Notes under the pieces: generated by a model
What the model saw: only the letters and a program-made list of their open reading frames with translations
The model's database searches: none
What the model was told of the DNA's origin: nothing
Shown: positions 46,782-59,535 of the stretch, piece after piece
Numbering within the stretch: the first letter of the stretch is position 1
Layout of the letters: the number at the start of each line of letters is the position of its first letter
Program-made: the position numbers and the translations under genes
NCBI GenBank assembly: GCA_028551475.1
Contig: CM052362.1
Coordinates: 20,504,021-20,568,020 of the forward strand
DNA: 64,000 nt
Origin: Casuarina equisetifolia
Lineage: Eukaryota; Streptophyta; Magnoliopsida; Fagales; Casuarinaceae
Direction: 5' to 3'

Positions 46782-47829
46782 ACCAGTAGCATCATATACG
46801 TTCTTATATGTCTCTCTTTCCCTCTGAGTATCTCCTGATTACCAGGACCTGCTGTACACTAGTCGATGTACTATATATACTCTTTCAACAACCCAAGCCT
46901 TGCAACACACAACCATTGAAAAAAAAAAAAAAAGGGAAAAATCTAGATGAGCATAGAAATCCAATACTATGTAATTGAACTTCAAGACTTAGCATTGGAG
47001 ATAGCCATGTATAAATGATACCTACTGTTTCTCTTCCCATTATGCCAGCTTACTAAAATTACAGAGCGACAAAACAATACAGCTCTTTTCATACCTTTTC
47101 CCCTATTGGGTTATCATTTGATTATTAGTTCTTCCCATATCGCCCGTGACCTTGCAGTCTAATTCACCAAGGCTGGAGGTGCATCAAAAAGCCGTTCTGA
47201 TTAGCAATTCAAGTATCATCCCTAGTTCTATCTGGAGTACACAAAGGATTCAGAGTGTTGAGAACTTGAGGTTGGTAAAGCAATTACGCAGAGCGAATCT
47301 GAGGCTAGTAAGTAACGCTAGTAGGGTGCAAGTTTCTACTATCAAACATCCATGGATAAACTCCAATGTTAGTGATAATATTTTGCCAAATTGAAGTCCT
47401 TGATACCAATATCATATGTGGACTTGGAAGTGGAACTAAAGAAATTCAAGGAAAATTCAACTCATGGATTACGGTACAAGCTGAATGTTATAATATCTAC
47501 ATCTCGTAGCATAGCAGAGCTGTTCGGATAAGGTTTGAGCAGTAACATTGGCAGCACCTAAAGACAAAGGTACTACTGTTTCTTGGAACCGATGCCTCTC
47601 TGCTGTACCATAAAACAGTCATACACCGCAACTTTTAAAGTTTTATTCCTGCATTTACCTATGTTTGTCTCACCTGTTCCAGAGATCAGTACAAAAAGTG
47701 GAAGCGGAAGCTTTTTTTTATTATGATATACCCACGGCAATGGGAGTTTCAGAAAAAATATATTTTTGAAAACCCCAAAAAAAAGAAAAAAAAAATAGTT
47801 TAAGAAAGTCTTTTTGTAGCAATTGAAAA
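46782..47829. other. Convergent 3' region between SIGE and the R3-MYB gene
   Basis: Contains both 3' untranslated regions. A 15-base poly-A tract lies near 46919-46933 and another A-rich run at 47777-47800. The plus-strand open stretch at 47146-47394 has no recognised domain and is not called. Confidence 0.45.
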
Positions 47830-49579
47830 TCAGTGGTCAAAGATTCTGGAATTCTCCTTCTTATGCAATTTTCTTCGGCCGGCAAGCCCTTCCCGGTGTC
47901 TCATTATCCAAAATCTCTCTAGTTCTTCTGCATTTCGACCTGGAATCCTGCCCGCTATTAAATCCCACCTGAAGGAATCCCCATGTGTTAGTATTTGATC
48001 ATCACCAGCTAATGAGCAGTCAGAATATTGAAAAGAAATACATTACTTAGAAAGAAAAGTTTTTAGAAGTCTCTTGATCTTGGCTTCTCTCGTTCAGAGT
48101 CTTCTCAACTACAGATTCCTACCCGGACTTGATTTAGACTTCAACTGCACCTGCCCCAGCTTTGAAGTTACTCGTTGGCTCCTTCTAGCTTTAGAGGTCC
48201 CTGTCGGGCCAAAGAATGAAATTTGGGATGAACTCTCAATCTCATACCATTATGAGGAGTTACACCCAATATCGAATTTCGTCTTCCAAGCTTCCCACAT
48301 GCTAACAAAAGCTATATACTTGCGTTCTCATCCAAGTGCCTAGTCTCCACTTCTTTTAGATCTATATATAACAAAAGCTACATATAATTGCTGATGTCCT
48401 TAGAATTTTACTATATTATTATGGAATTTCGAAACCAGTAAAGAAACATTTATATCGATAGCCCAGATAAGCAGGATCCTACACAATAGGTATTGCTGCT
48501 GTTCGTCATGCCCTATAGGATACGTAGTCGATACACAAAGGTCAAAAGGCATGAGTACTCTCTACTCGAGAAACACAGATGGTTATTGGGTTTATAGCGA
48601 TGACTAAGATCAGACAGAATCTCAAATCAGGTGCCTGCATCAGAGATTTCAAGCACTACAAAAGGAGGACGAACTAGCTACATTTGGAGCATGGCCTTTT
48701 AGTTTCTGTTATTGTGGTAAAAGTAACTGATAATGGTAAATGAGGCATAATTCCAGAGAAGGTAGCTTTTCAGCAGAATCAGCTAATAAAGCCTTACATA
48801 GGGTGTCCTTTATGTCACCAAAAACCACTGTCCACACAGCGCTTCTTCCCGTACTTTTATAGTCTGTTTCACGCAAGCCCATGTGCGCTGTCATCTGACA
48901 AGAAGAAGAAAAAATAATTCTTTCCGATGAAGTGGATCTCGATCCAACATCTAATTCTCTCCAATTTGAGGCTGATGGAATGGTCAAATCCACTTAACTG
49001 AGTTAAGTTAGTGACCATCTTTAGAAGGAATTAAAATAATTGAAAAATTGATGTTCTTTTCGAGTACAGGTATATCAGATTGACTATCCTATCACCCTTG
49101 TATCGGAATTCCATGGTTAATCCAATATGATTGACATTACCATATATGTTCTAAAACAAATTACAGACAATCTCCTAATTACTATATGTTCCTGCCAGGC
49201 CCAAATAGAGAAGGTGGTAGGATTTTAGTAGATAATGGTGCCTTTAGCTATATGATCATTAACACAAGTATTTGGAATGGCTCTAATGATAGTTTTGTTG
49301 TCAGCTTACCTCTCCCCCACTAGTCTATGCATTCTATAGACGAGATCTTCTTCTTGTTCAGTCATGGTTACAGCCTCCCATTCATTACTACAAACCTCTG
49401 AACAGACAAATAAACACAAACAAAAAGTTTAATCCAAGAGCAGAAAAAGAGGGTGAATGAGAACAACAAACAAACTCCCACTGTTCTAAGAAAACAGAAA
49501 CGCAAGAGGCGAGATTGGGAAGCTGACCCTCAGACTCAAAACTGGCAATTTCGGCCTGTGTCCGGCGACGTCCTCCCAT
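47830..49579 (-). CDS. Single-repeat R3-MYB (CPC/TRY/ETC type), three exons
   Basis: Small MYB without an activation domain. In Arabidopsis these move between epidermal cells and compete with R2R3-MYBs for GL3/EGL3 bHLH partners, inhibiting trichome fate and promoting root-hair fate. Exons: 49579 down to 49528, 49397 down to 49310, 47968 down to 47830; introns of 130 and 1341 bp, both GT-AG, in phase; 92 aa. The start MGGRRRTQAE and the SFESEEVCSNEWEAVTMTEQ segment match TRY and CPC closely. The R3 repeat runs from about residue 25 to 77, with the Trp pattern W, Y/F-type and FW, and DLIAGRIPGR as the recognition part. EEDLVYRMHRLVGER contains the bHLH-interaction signature DLxxRMxxLxG-R. The tail HREGLAGRRKLHKK is basic. 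No exon exceeds 50 codons, so long-ORF scans miss it. Confidence 0.95.
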
Positions 49580-50298
49580 GGCTCCTTCTAGGAGAGAACG
49601 AAGAAAGAGGGAGAAAAGATAACAAAGGAAGCTTGTAGAGTGCCTAGGGAAGGTAAGACAATCTTAAAGACTCTGAATTCCGTCCAAATCAAAAGGAATG
49701 TATGTTGATAATACTGCCCAACGAACCAAGCAGATGCGAGCGTGTTGACTTGTAGGCTGCTGTGTCTTCCGCGGCGGTAGATATACAGTTGGAAAGACAG
49801 TGAGAGGAGGAAAACTGGACATTCAGAATAAAGCTAAGCTTTTCAAATGTGTTCCAGTTAGTTTAATATAGCAATTTACGGTAAGGCTTGTCCGTATCTC
49901 TAAAGGAAAATAATACTTGCATGTGAGACGCTATGAAAAGTGGTGCACAAGGGTTATCCTCATCATTACAATCATAACCATCAATCATTTCAAGTCAATG
50001 GTTCGATGAGAAAAAATATGTGAAACTGATATTACTGTCTGAAGGTGAAAACCAACGGATCAAAGAGTGGCTAAAAAAAGAAACAAATGTTATATATGGT
50101 TGTATCGTTGTCAGTCCTGCCATAACTTTCCAAACACAAAAAGCCGAATGAACGACAAAACTGCTGCTTATGTCTCTCTCTGTGTCTCATTTCCTTTTAT
50201 GTCTGTCTATTTGTTTATTTAGTTTTGTACTGCGACGAACATAAGAAGTTCCCGAATCTACCATCTTCCCGCCTTTGTTCTTCGGGATTTTGCGATGC
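49580..50298 (-). promoter_or_regulatory. Upstream region of the R3-MYB gene, bounded by the Copia element
   Basis: About 720 bp between the start codon and the target-site duplication of the retroelement. No TATA box was assigned with confidence. The insertion has separated anything further upstream by 5.2 kb, which may have changed regulation of the R3-MYB gene. Confidence 0.4.
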
Positions 50299-50303
50299 TT
50301 TAC

Positions 50304-50548
50304 AGTTGAAGTAAAGGCTTTGCCGGAAAACATCAGTCGGAACAGTGTGAAATAAATGGTAAAGGCAAGAGGTAGGTGATGAACATAAAATCTATTATTT
50401 CTCTTATTTCTCTCTCAACGTATCAATGTTATATGTACAAGTATATTAGAGAAAAAAGGCTACACTAAGACTATACAGGTGAGGTACCCCTATGACTACA
50501 TAGGGTACTCAAGTGTCTAACGTGACTACAGTGACGTAGGTATCAACA
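50304..50548 (-). repeat. 3' LTR of the Copia element
   Basis: About 245 bp, pairing with 55229-55475. On the minus strand it begins TGTTGA and ends in the TCAAC-type inverted terminus. A G-rich polypurine tract adjoins it on the internal side. Confidence 0.9.
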
Positions 50549-53500
50549 CCCCCCGCAAGCTGATTGGTCGGGAAGAACAGTGAGCTTGAATCTTAGAGAA
50601 CGAAAACGTGCTGTAGAAAGGCCTTTAGTGAAGATATCTACAGGCTGATCCGCAAAGGCAATGAATTGGACATGAAATTGACCACGAAGGAAGCGCTTAC
50701 GTATAAAGTGATAATCATTCTTGATGTGTTTAGTATGAGCATGGAACATCATATTTGCAACAAGGTACAAGGTTGAGAGATTATCACACCAGAGAGTAGG
50801 AGGATGGGGGGGAGAGCACGGAGATCTCGAAGTAAATACTCAATCCAGATAAGCTCCGCCGCAGTGTCAACAAGACACTTATACTCAGCCTTTGTGCTTG
50901 AGCGGGCTACAGTCTGCTGCTTATGGGAACTCAGGAAATAAGATTGTGGCCAAGGAAGATGCAGAAACCACCAACAGAGCACCGATCGTCACGGTCACCC
51001 TCCCAACTAGCATTTGAGAAGGCATGGAGAGCAATAGAGGAGCTGCGGGTCAGGTGGAGGCCATATCGAGGAGTGTTAGCAAGATAGCGAAGAATGCGCT
51101 TCACAGCCTACCAATGGAGAGTGGTAAGAGCATGAAGGAACTGATAAGCGGTATTGACCACATAGGCAATGTCAGGACGGGTGAGAGTGAGATACTGAAG
51201 GGCGCCGATAGTGCTCCGATAGAGGAGAGGATAGGGAAGAGGATCGCCAGCCCACTGGGAGAGGGGCTCAATGGTAGTACAAGGAGTAGAAACGCCACGG
51301 GCCTTGGTCATGTGGGCACAAGTGAGAATCTCATGAGTGAACTTGGCCTGATGAAAGAGGAGATCCTGCGATGTATGAAGTGCCTTAACACCAAGAAAGT
51401 AATGGAGGGAACCTAGATCCTTAATACCAAACTCCCGCTGAAATGCTACAAGAAGAGCAGATAAAGGGGCCTCGGAGGAGTCCGTAAGAAGAATATTATC
51501 AACATAGACAAGGAGCACAACACTATAGTGAGCAGTATGTAGGAAAAACAATGAGGTGTCTTTGCAAAAACATAGAACCCAAGAGAAGTGAGGAAAGTGT
51601 TGAGCCATTGGTACCAAGCACGAGGGGCCTGTTTAAGGCTGTAGAGAGATCGACGGAGACAACAAACATGATGAGGCTGCAGAGGATCTAGAAAGCCAGG
51701 GGCCTAAACCATCATGTAAACCTCCTCAAAAAGAGTGCCATGAAAAAAGGCGTTGGAGACATCAAGCTAATGAAGACTCCAACCTTAAGAATAAGCCATG
51801 GCGATGACAGCCCGAATGGTGACCGGTTTAGCTACCGAGCTAAAGGTCTCCGTATAGTCAATCCCAGGTTGTTGATGAAAGCCCTTCGCCACTAAGCGGG
51901 CTTTATAGCGTTCCAAGGAGCCGTTTGACTGAAGTTTAACTTTGTAAACCCACTTACAACCAATCAGTCGAGCATAGAATGGTAAAGGATCAAGATCCCA
52001 AGTATGGTTCTGTATAAGAGCAATGTACTCAACAGTCATGACAGAATGCTAGTGGGGATCATAGGAGGCATGGGCAAAGGAAGTGGGTTCGGGAATAGGA
52101 TGAGAAGTAATAGTAAGGGCAAAGGTGTGCTGGCAAGTGAGAAGGCGACGGGTGAAAGTGCCATCTTTTAGGCGAGTGACCATAGGGTGACAAGGAGTGG
52201 TAGGGGTAGGTAAGGAGGAGGGAGAGGAGGGAGGGGAGGGAGGTGGGGAGGTAAAATTCGAAGAGGGGAAGGAAGAGGGAAACACAGGAAGAGGAGCCGG
52301 AGAGGAATAACTAATAGGTAAGGGTAAGGGAATGGATGAAGAAACAGATGTGTCAAGAGGAGAGGAAGAGGGAGATGTGTAAAGGAAATGAGACTTATCA
52401 AAGATTGCATCGGCAATAATATAGAAGCGACGAGTCTTAGGGCAGTAGCAGCGATAACCGCGATAACTGGGAGGATAACCAAGAAAGACACAAGGACGAG
52501 AGCAAGGAGCAAGCTTATGTGGAGCATAAGCACGAAGGTGGGGATAGACAGTACAACCAAAAACTCAAAGACGAGAGAGATCAGGAGGAGAGGAAAAAAG
52601 AGTCTACCAGGGAGTGGAATGAGTAAGGACAGGAGTGGGGAGACAATTAATGAAAGAAACAGCGGTCTCAAAGGCAAATTTCCAGAATATAGGGAGAACG
52701 GAAGAGTGGGTGAGAAGAGCAAGACTAGTCTTAACGATATGGCAATGTTTCTGCTCAGCGGTGCCATTCTGGAAAGGGGAATAGAGGCAAGATAAGCGTT
52801 GGTAAATACCGTGATGAGTGAGAAAAGAGCGAAGAAGGGTGGAGAGAAACTTAGGGGCACCATCGCACTAAATGGCGCGAAAGGGGCGTTAAAGTTGAGT
52901 AGTGATGAATGAGTGAAAGGCGGTAAAAATAGAGAAAAATTGAGAGCAAGAAGTGAAGGGATAGAGCTAAGTAAAGCGAGAGTAATCATCAACAAAACAG
53001 ACGTAGTATTTATAGCCATTAAAGGAGGTAACATGGGTAGGGCCCTATACATCAAAATGGACCAATTCAAGAGGCTAAGATGCCCGAGACTGGGTGGGTG
53101 GGTGGGGGGGTGGGGGTGGCGATGGCTCTTACTAAAAGTACATGTAGGACATAAGGGGAGAGTGGAGTGAGTAAAAGGAATCTGAGTAGAGGACAAAAGG
53201 CGAGCAATGGCATCAGAGGAGGCATGACCAAGGCAAAGGTGCCACAGGAGGAAAGAGCTGGTGGCTGAAGTAGAGAGAGTGGAAAGAGCTGAAGGGGTAG
53301 CGGATGATGAAAGGTGGTAGAGGCCATGATCAAGTGTGCCGCAGAGAAGAATTTGACTAGTGGGAAGAGAACGAGCAAAGAAATGAGTGCCATAAAAGAG
53401 AAACATGCAAGAATTATCATGAGCAAAATGAGACAGATAATAAATTTTTAGTAATGCCAAGAACAACAAGTATATTAGTTAAGCAAAAAAAAAAGAAAAG

Positions 53501-55228
53501 GAAGGAGATTGGAAAGTATCGATGTAGGTGATGGGGAGGGACACCCCATCACCCACAGTGAGCTACTGAAGACCCATGTAGGGAGTGACGGAGGTGAGAG
53601 CCGTAGTGCTGGCGGTAACATGGTGAGTAGCACCAGAGTTGGCAAACTAGGAAGCATGATCTAAGGTAGAAGGAGGGGGCATGAGCGGAAGTGGGTTTAA
53701 AGGAGGAGGAAGCTGAGAATAATGGACCTGAGGAGTGGATCCAAAGGGAGGGCCAAGAGATGGGTTGAGAGATGGGCTAAGAGGTGGGCCGAAAGATGGG
53801 TTGGACTGTGGGCTGAGAGGGGGGGTGAGAGGTGGGCCAAAGGAGGTGTTGGGAGAGGGACCTGCAGATGGGCCAATGGAGGTTGTGTATAATTGTGGGC
53901 CAAGAAAGGCCGTATATGAGTGTGGGTTGGGGGAGGGGTTGGTTAGGTAAGAAGCTTGGGCCGGATATGTAGTGGGGGGGCTGGAGTGGGTAAAAAGGGG
54001 GTATGGGCTTTAGGTAGAGTGGGCTTGGGCACTATGAGAAGAGTAGGCCTGAGGTGGGTGAGAGGTGGGCTGGGGCTGGGAGCTATAATGCTCTTGGTAG
54101 GTGGTGGCATAGTGGCCCCACCTGCGGCAGATTTGGCAGTAGGGCACTGGCCGTCGCCCACAGGCCGTTGACTGCCGTCTACGGTGGTGCCAGAAGGTAG
54201 TTGGCCGAGGGAAAAGGGAGGTTTTGCAACAGCGGTGGAGATGAAGATAAGGGGAGTGGCACGTGTGGGCCACGTAGGCAGGGAAGGCTACCGAGGAGGA
54301 GAAGCAGCAACATACCCATTGCTGTGAACAGCGAAGGTCGCTAGAGGAGGAATCTCTGCCGCATCCCATGCAGAAACGTCCACCATGGACTCGTGAGACA
54401 ACAGAAGCCTGTGAAGATCCTCACGTGACATCGGGGAGATGCGGGAGGTGACTAAGATCGTGTTCGCGAGCGACTGAAATTCGGGGCCGAGGCCGCAGAA
54501 TACATGGGTGTGGTAGTCGCTATCGTGGAGGGGCTTGCCGATGAGCACCAATTGATCCGCGATGTGGGTGACCTGTTGAAGAAACTCAGCCACCATATGA
54601 TTGCTGCGACGCATGGATTGGAGTTCCATGCGGAGAGAAGCAGTGCGTGTAGTTGATTAGGCAGCGAATGTTGTGGTGAGGTAGCACCAGATCGTAGTCA
54701 AGGAGCGGAACGTGGTGAGTTGGGCAACCATGGGCGGTGTTGAAGTGGTCAACAACTAGCCCATGGCGGTGCGGTCTTGGACGCGCCAGTGTGCGTGGGC
54801 AGGGTTAGGGGTATGGGTCAGGCCACAAGAGGCGGTGAAGGATACGGTTAGGTTGGAGGAGGTGGGTGGGGGGGTTCGGGTTCGAACCTATCCATGACGG
54901 GGAGGAGCTACGCCGCGTCAAGGAAAGGTTCAATCATGGTCCGCCATATCAAGTAGTTGCTGGCGTTGAGGCATTCCGACAGCGACGAAGAAGGGAGGAC
55001 GGTGGGTGGTTGGCTGGTGGAAGAAGATGGGTTGGGCTAGTGGTGGAGGACGAGGTGGACATCGGGCTGGGCTAACCAAAGCTGGAGTGAGGATAAAAAA
55101 AAAGATAAGGCCCAAGGGAAGAAGCAGGCTGGGTGGGAAAAAGAAAAGAAATAGAGGGAGAGAAGGAACGAAGGAAGGGAGGGGCTGTAAGGATTAGGCA
55201 GGTTGCACCATTTCTAGCTCTTAATACT

Positions 55229-55475
55229 AGTTGAAGTAAAGGTTTTGTTGAAAAACATGGTCAGAACAATGTGAAATAAATGATAAACGCAAGAGGTAGG
55301 TAATGAACATAAAATCTATTATTTTTCTTTCAATATATCAATGTTACGTGTACAAGTATATAAGAGAAAAAAGGCTACATTGAGACTATAGAGGTGAGGT
55401 AACCCTGTGACTACGTAGGGTACTCAAGTGACTGACGTGACTACAATCACGTAGACCGTCACTTAGGTGTCAACA
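55229..55475 (-). repeat. 5' LTR of the Copia element
   Basis: About 247 bp, aligned along its full length with the LTR at 50304-50548. The internal side is followed on the minus strand by a site resembling the tRNA-iMet primer-binding sequence. Confidence 0.9.
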
Positions 55476-55652
55476 TTTACCTTAATATCAGAACTATTTA
55501 GCATTCAGAAAAGAAGTAATTATCCTGCACTTGCTTTTTCGTTGTCAGTCCTGTTGGTCGAACATCTGCTCTAGACACCATCGTCATCACCATTATCATC
55601 ACCATCATTTAGTTGACTGTGAAGGCACATGCACTGCAACAGTACTCGAAGA

Positions 55653-55985
55653 TTACGACATGACGACATGACCGAGGAGTCCAGCATTCCTGCCTCGGCT
55701 ATCATAAGTGCCCATCAGTCTGCGGCTGTCGGCGAGAAGGAAGATACCGTAACGATGAACAAGGCCACTTGAGAAGATTGAGAAATGTGTTGTATCAGCG
55801 GTAACCACAGAAGTAGAGATTGCTACATCGTCCGTAGTTCTTTCGGATAAGAGTCCATGAATGGAAATCTTATCCGGATTCCGATCAGATGCCTTCTTAT
55901 AATAACCAGTTTCAGCAGCAAACACGTTCGTGTTAAAACAAATTCGCTGACCTCGAACAGATCCATTTCCAGCAAATACTACAAT
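55653..55985 (-). other. Unassigned 110-codon open frame, exon-like
   Basis: Open from 55985 to the stop at 55653, without an early ATG, so if real it would be a 3' exon with an acceptor near 55984. The protein (VFAGNGSVRGQRICFNTN at its start, LADSRRLMGTYDSRGRNAG near its end) has natural-looking composition, unlike the AT-rich surroundings. I do not recognise a family and could not find a convincing upstream exon. It could be a decayed gene fragment. Confidence 0.3.
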
Positions 55986-58950
55986 TTAGGTTGCCTCGTA
56001 ATCAAGAATCTCTGAATAATTTTTCGTTTTACATAATTATTGTACCCAAATTTCAAGGCGCAGGTCTCAGCACTGGACAAAATTCTGAGAGGAATCTTTG
56101 ATGTAGTATAAATGTATGATGCATGGGATAGAGATTTTGCTTTTGTTTTGGCTTTTCCTTCCTTTCAAGAGAGCTTATAAGGATGGGACAGTCCATGATT
56201 ATGGAGTTTAGTTCTAACAAAAGTCTATAAGTTTTAATATTGCGATATTAATATTAAAATCAGATAAAGGAGAGAGGATTCCATCATAATAAGATTAAAT
56301 AATAACGTATTTAAGATAAAACTCTTATTTCCATATTACAGTTAGCTAATATTAAACCATGTCAATGAACAAGAAGATATTATTTCAAAAATCGAAGCAT
56401 GATGTCTTGGTTGGATCATACTTTTGCAAACTTTAAAGGATGTGCACTAAATAAGAGGGTAAAAAGGAGGAGAGTAATGATCGAAAGTGACTTGTACTCA
56501 TTGTTGAACAACCTCCTTACACTAATTACGCACCGTAAATGACATATCTGCATCAGAATTAGGGAAATCTCAAGAAATGAATGACAACTTTGGTGTTTCC
56601 TGGTTGCCTTTTACCATCGACAAAGGACATATCTTTTTTCACTAGTAACAGCAGAGGACGTCAAGTAAAGTAACACCAAGAGAGCTTGGTTTGTAAAAGA
56701 GCAACTAAAAAGGGCAGTGAATTACAGTTCAAGCCAAGTAAGAAACGAAAGTGACAGAGATCTTGGGTTGGCCTACGCATCAGGTAAAGTAGTGCAGAAC
56801 AGCTTGCGTTGAATCGGACCTCTTACTGGTGCATTAACTGGGCCAGGCTCAGTCTGATATAAAAACACAAACTAGCACTCTGACAGACAGAGGGTTGTGG
56901 CCTGGATCTGAATGTCTGATATGAGCTGGGAAACGTCATGAAACCCGATATTAGCTTTGTTTAAAGACACCTTTTATCGCCCCTCGAAGCCATCAAACTG
57001 TTGTCAGCATAGACAAACAAAGTTTAACTTTTGATGGAGTCATTATCCGACTCCATCTCCCAAAAGCAAAGAAAGAAAACTAGAAAACCAATGGCAGTTT
57101 AGTGTGGTACTTGCGAAACAAAAAGATGGTCTCTTCCAACACGGAAGCTTGGTGGTGAAATTTCCACTGCTTTTGTATTGTAATTTTCTGGCAGCTAGAC
57201 ACCCAAACTCCTTTTTTCTTATCTGGGATAATGTTAGGAATGATCGATTCTCTTTTGACGCTGGGATGATGAATATCCGTGTGGATATTTATCAGGATTG
57301 ATGGCAACACGATCAGTTCCACTTACCAAAGTTGCCTTGTTTGCCCCGTACGAAAAACAAAAATCAGAATGGAAGAAAGAGCCCAAGGCAATCTCCAACC
57401 AAGGCTACTAGATTACGCGCTTCACCAAACTGGAAACAGTACATGCGTCCTTGTTTTTTCTGCATTTTTTGCATTGTCCTACGCGGCACCAACCTGCAAT
57501 TAGGCTACGGAAATGCACCAACTTCTATCCATTTGAAAAGCAAGCACTAAGTTGCTCATAATGCGAGGCAGCCTCTCGAAAACTTTTGTCTGCGACAGGA
57601 GCATCTTTTGAGCCTAAAGAATTCGATAATGCTCGTGCATCTCATCTCGAATAATGGCTTGCTTCTTGTTAACGATTTTCGCCCACTTTAACTCAGTTTT
57701 TAAAACCATTCTACTCTTTGGTTGTTTTGGCTTTGCAACCTGAACTTTCACTATTCATAATTTTGAGACTTGAGTTAGAATCAATTTTGATTTCAGAGCT
57801 TCTTTAATCTATCTGCCAGATACATATTAAGAATGACTATGAATATATGTTAAATCCCTCAAATAAAAAATTATAATTGTTAGAAACATTAAAACCATTC
57901 TTTATTGATGGTTCGTAACAAGTACTTCAGCTATATTACAGTGAATATGAACCATCCTTTTTCAGATCGTGGTCATGAATTATCTATCTCTTTCAACAAG
58001 TCACCTATTAAGTTGGTAGTTGCAGGGCACCGTTAGTTTTTCAGTTTTAATCTTTTATTTATTTTTTTTATAAAAATGTGAGTTTATTTATTTAAAAACA
58101 AGGGAATATAAAAGTTTTGGAACATACTCTAACATTACATCTCATCTAAGAAAAAATCGAGTTTGAAATTTAGTTATAATCCAACAAAACATTCACTTGA
58201 GAGAATTTAATGTTTATAAATAGAGATATTTTTCCTTATATTATTTTTTTGATTCTAGCCAACAAGATTAATATTTCAAGAGCCTTATTCTAGAAATGTC
58301 TATGATTTAATTTAAATCTTATACAATAGGCATATGCTAAAGAAAAAAAGTTTAAGAAGTTTTGAAATTAAATCTTTTTCTTTAGTTACTTAATTATCAA
58401 AATTATTTAAAATTTTGATTACAAGACATAGTCATTTTTGTTATTTGTTTGATACATAGAATTATTGGAGGTCTCAACCTTAAACGAGGTCCAAATTGAT
58501 GGCTTAAAATAATTAAATTTTACAATCTTGAATAAAAGAATAGTGAATTCAGTACAAGAACTTATTTCTCTTAAAGACATTAAGTTTCATCTAAATTAAA
58601 ATGAAGGATTTTTTTTTTCTATCGAAAAAAAATATATCAGTTTTGTTTGTTATAACTTTCTCATCTTTTACATGTGTTTGTTCTTTGTTGTACCATTACA
58701 ACATCTTTTCTTTTGTCAAAAGGATTTGAAATTCCTAGCATAATATGAAAAACACAGTTCATTAGAAAAGATAGCATAGAGGAAGCTTTACTTTATCGTA
58801 TTCAAGGCTTGACTGTGACCAATCACCCGAGAACAAGAATTTTCTGGCATCCACGCAGCCATGTTGAAGCCTATTCGATTTTCTCAACATATCTCCTTTC
58901 AATTTCAAGTTTTTTGGTGAGTTCTTCAGAATGTGAATTGCGGGCGAGTC
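55986..58950. other. Spacer between the Copia element and the SWEET upstream repeat
   Basis: AT-rich, especially 57840-58740. No gene or element ends were recognised; several short open frames (for example 57080-57550) lack domains. Confidence 0.45.
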
Positions 58951-58967
58951 CAAAGCATACAATCAAG

Positions 58968-59535
58968 GCGATTCTTTGCTCGATATCACCAACAAATTGC
59001 AGTTGGTGTATATGTTTTCTGTCTGGGAATATGTTCTCTTTGCTCAAACATCATTGGCCTGTAACGGCCACAGAAAATTACTTCTAAGTAAGAAGTTGCC
59101 GACCAGATGTATAATTATATATATTCTGACGACCTATCAAGGAGAGTAAAGGTTGTAACATGATGTTTGCTGCAACCAGAAATACCTTAAAGCCACTGGT
59201 CTTTCTGTAATAGATTACATAAAATAGTTGACCACCGAAGCACTAACAAACATGCAGCAATAAAGCATCAGAAATGAAATGTTGGGTTGAGGAAATGGAT
59301 GGAAGACAGCCAGATGGAGCTGAGACCATGATCGCATAAGATAATTTTGTTCATTATTAGAAGATTATTTTATTTATTGGGCATCAAAGGACCTCCACTT
59401 TTGAATAAAAACATATTCTGCCTAAGAAAGACTTCCCCTGTACGTGCCCTATCATTTGATCTCGTTCCTTCGAAACCATGACTGCAACAAACCAACTTTT
59501 GGACCTGAATAGGAATAAATCTTGTATACAACAAA
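58968..59535. repeat. SWEET upstream repeat, copy 1
   Basis: Direct repeat of sequence found again at 62852 to about 63995. Shared landmarks in the same order: GATTCTTTGCTYGATAT, the CCACAGAAA block, TTCTGACGA, GGCATCAAAGGACCTCCACTT, AAACCATGAC and a TCTTATATAC-like end. It lies 0.8-1.4 kb before the SWEET start codon, so it is distal promoter or the edge of a duplication unit. Confidence 0.85.

Larger units (their letters stand above)
50299..55480 (-). mobile_element. Ty1-copia LTR retrotransposon, whole in outline but broken
   Basis: Element at 50304-55475, flanked by a 5-bp target duplication TTTAC (50299-50303 and 55476-55480). It reads on the minus strand: the 5' LTR is at the right, the 3' LTR at the left. 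Order on that strand: primer-binding-like site (tRNA-iMet type) just inside the right LTR, gag with a CCHC-like knuckle (about 54630-54050), integrase region with a WHxxLGH motif (about 53470-52170), reverse transcriptase (about 52040-51100, YVDN box), RNase H (about 50980-50570), and a G-rich polypurine tract beside the left LTR. This gag-IN-RT-RH order defines Copia. The frame is broken roughly eight to ten times, so it is a fossil. The LTRs differ at about one base in ten, implying a few million years. Confidence 0.93.

Noticed and set aside
48709-48993. 94-codon minus-strand open frame
   Set aside because: It lies in the second intron of the R3-MYB gene, and including it would break the conserved R3 repeat.
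52388-52795. Plus-strand open frames across 51.0-55.2 kb, Arg/Gly-rich
   Set aside because: They are reverse-complement shadows of the Copia element; the minus strand shows its recognisable domains.
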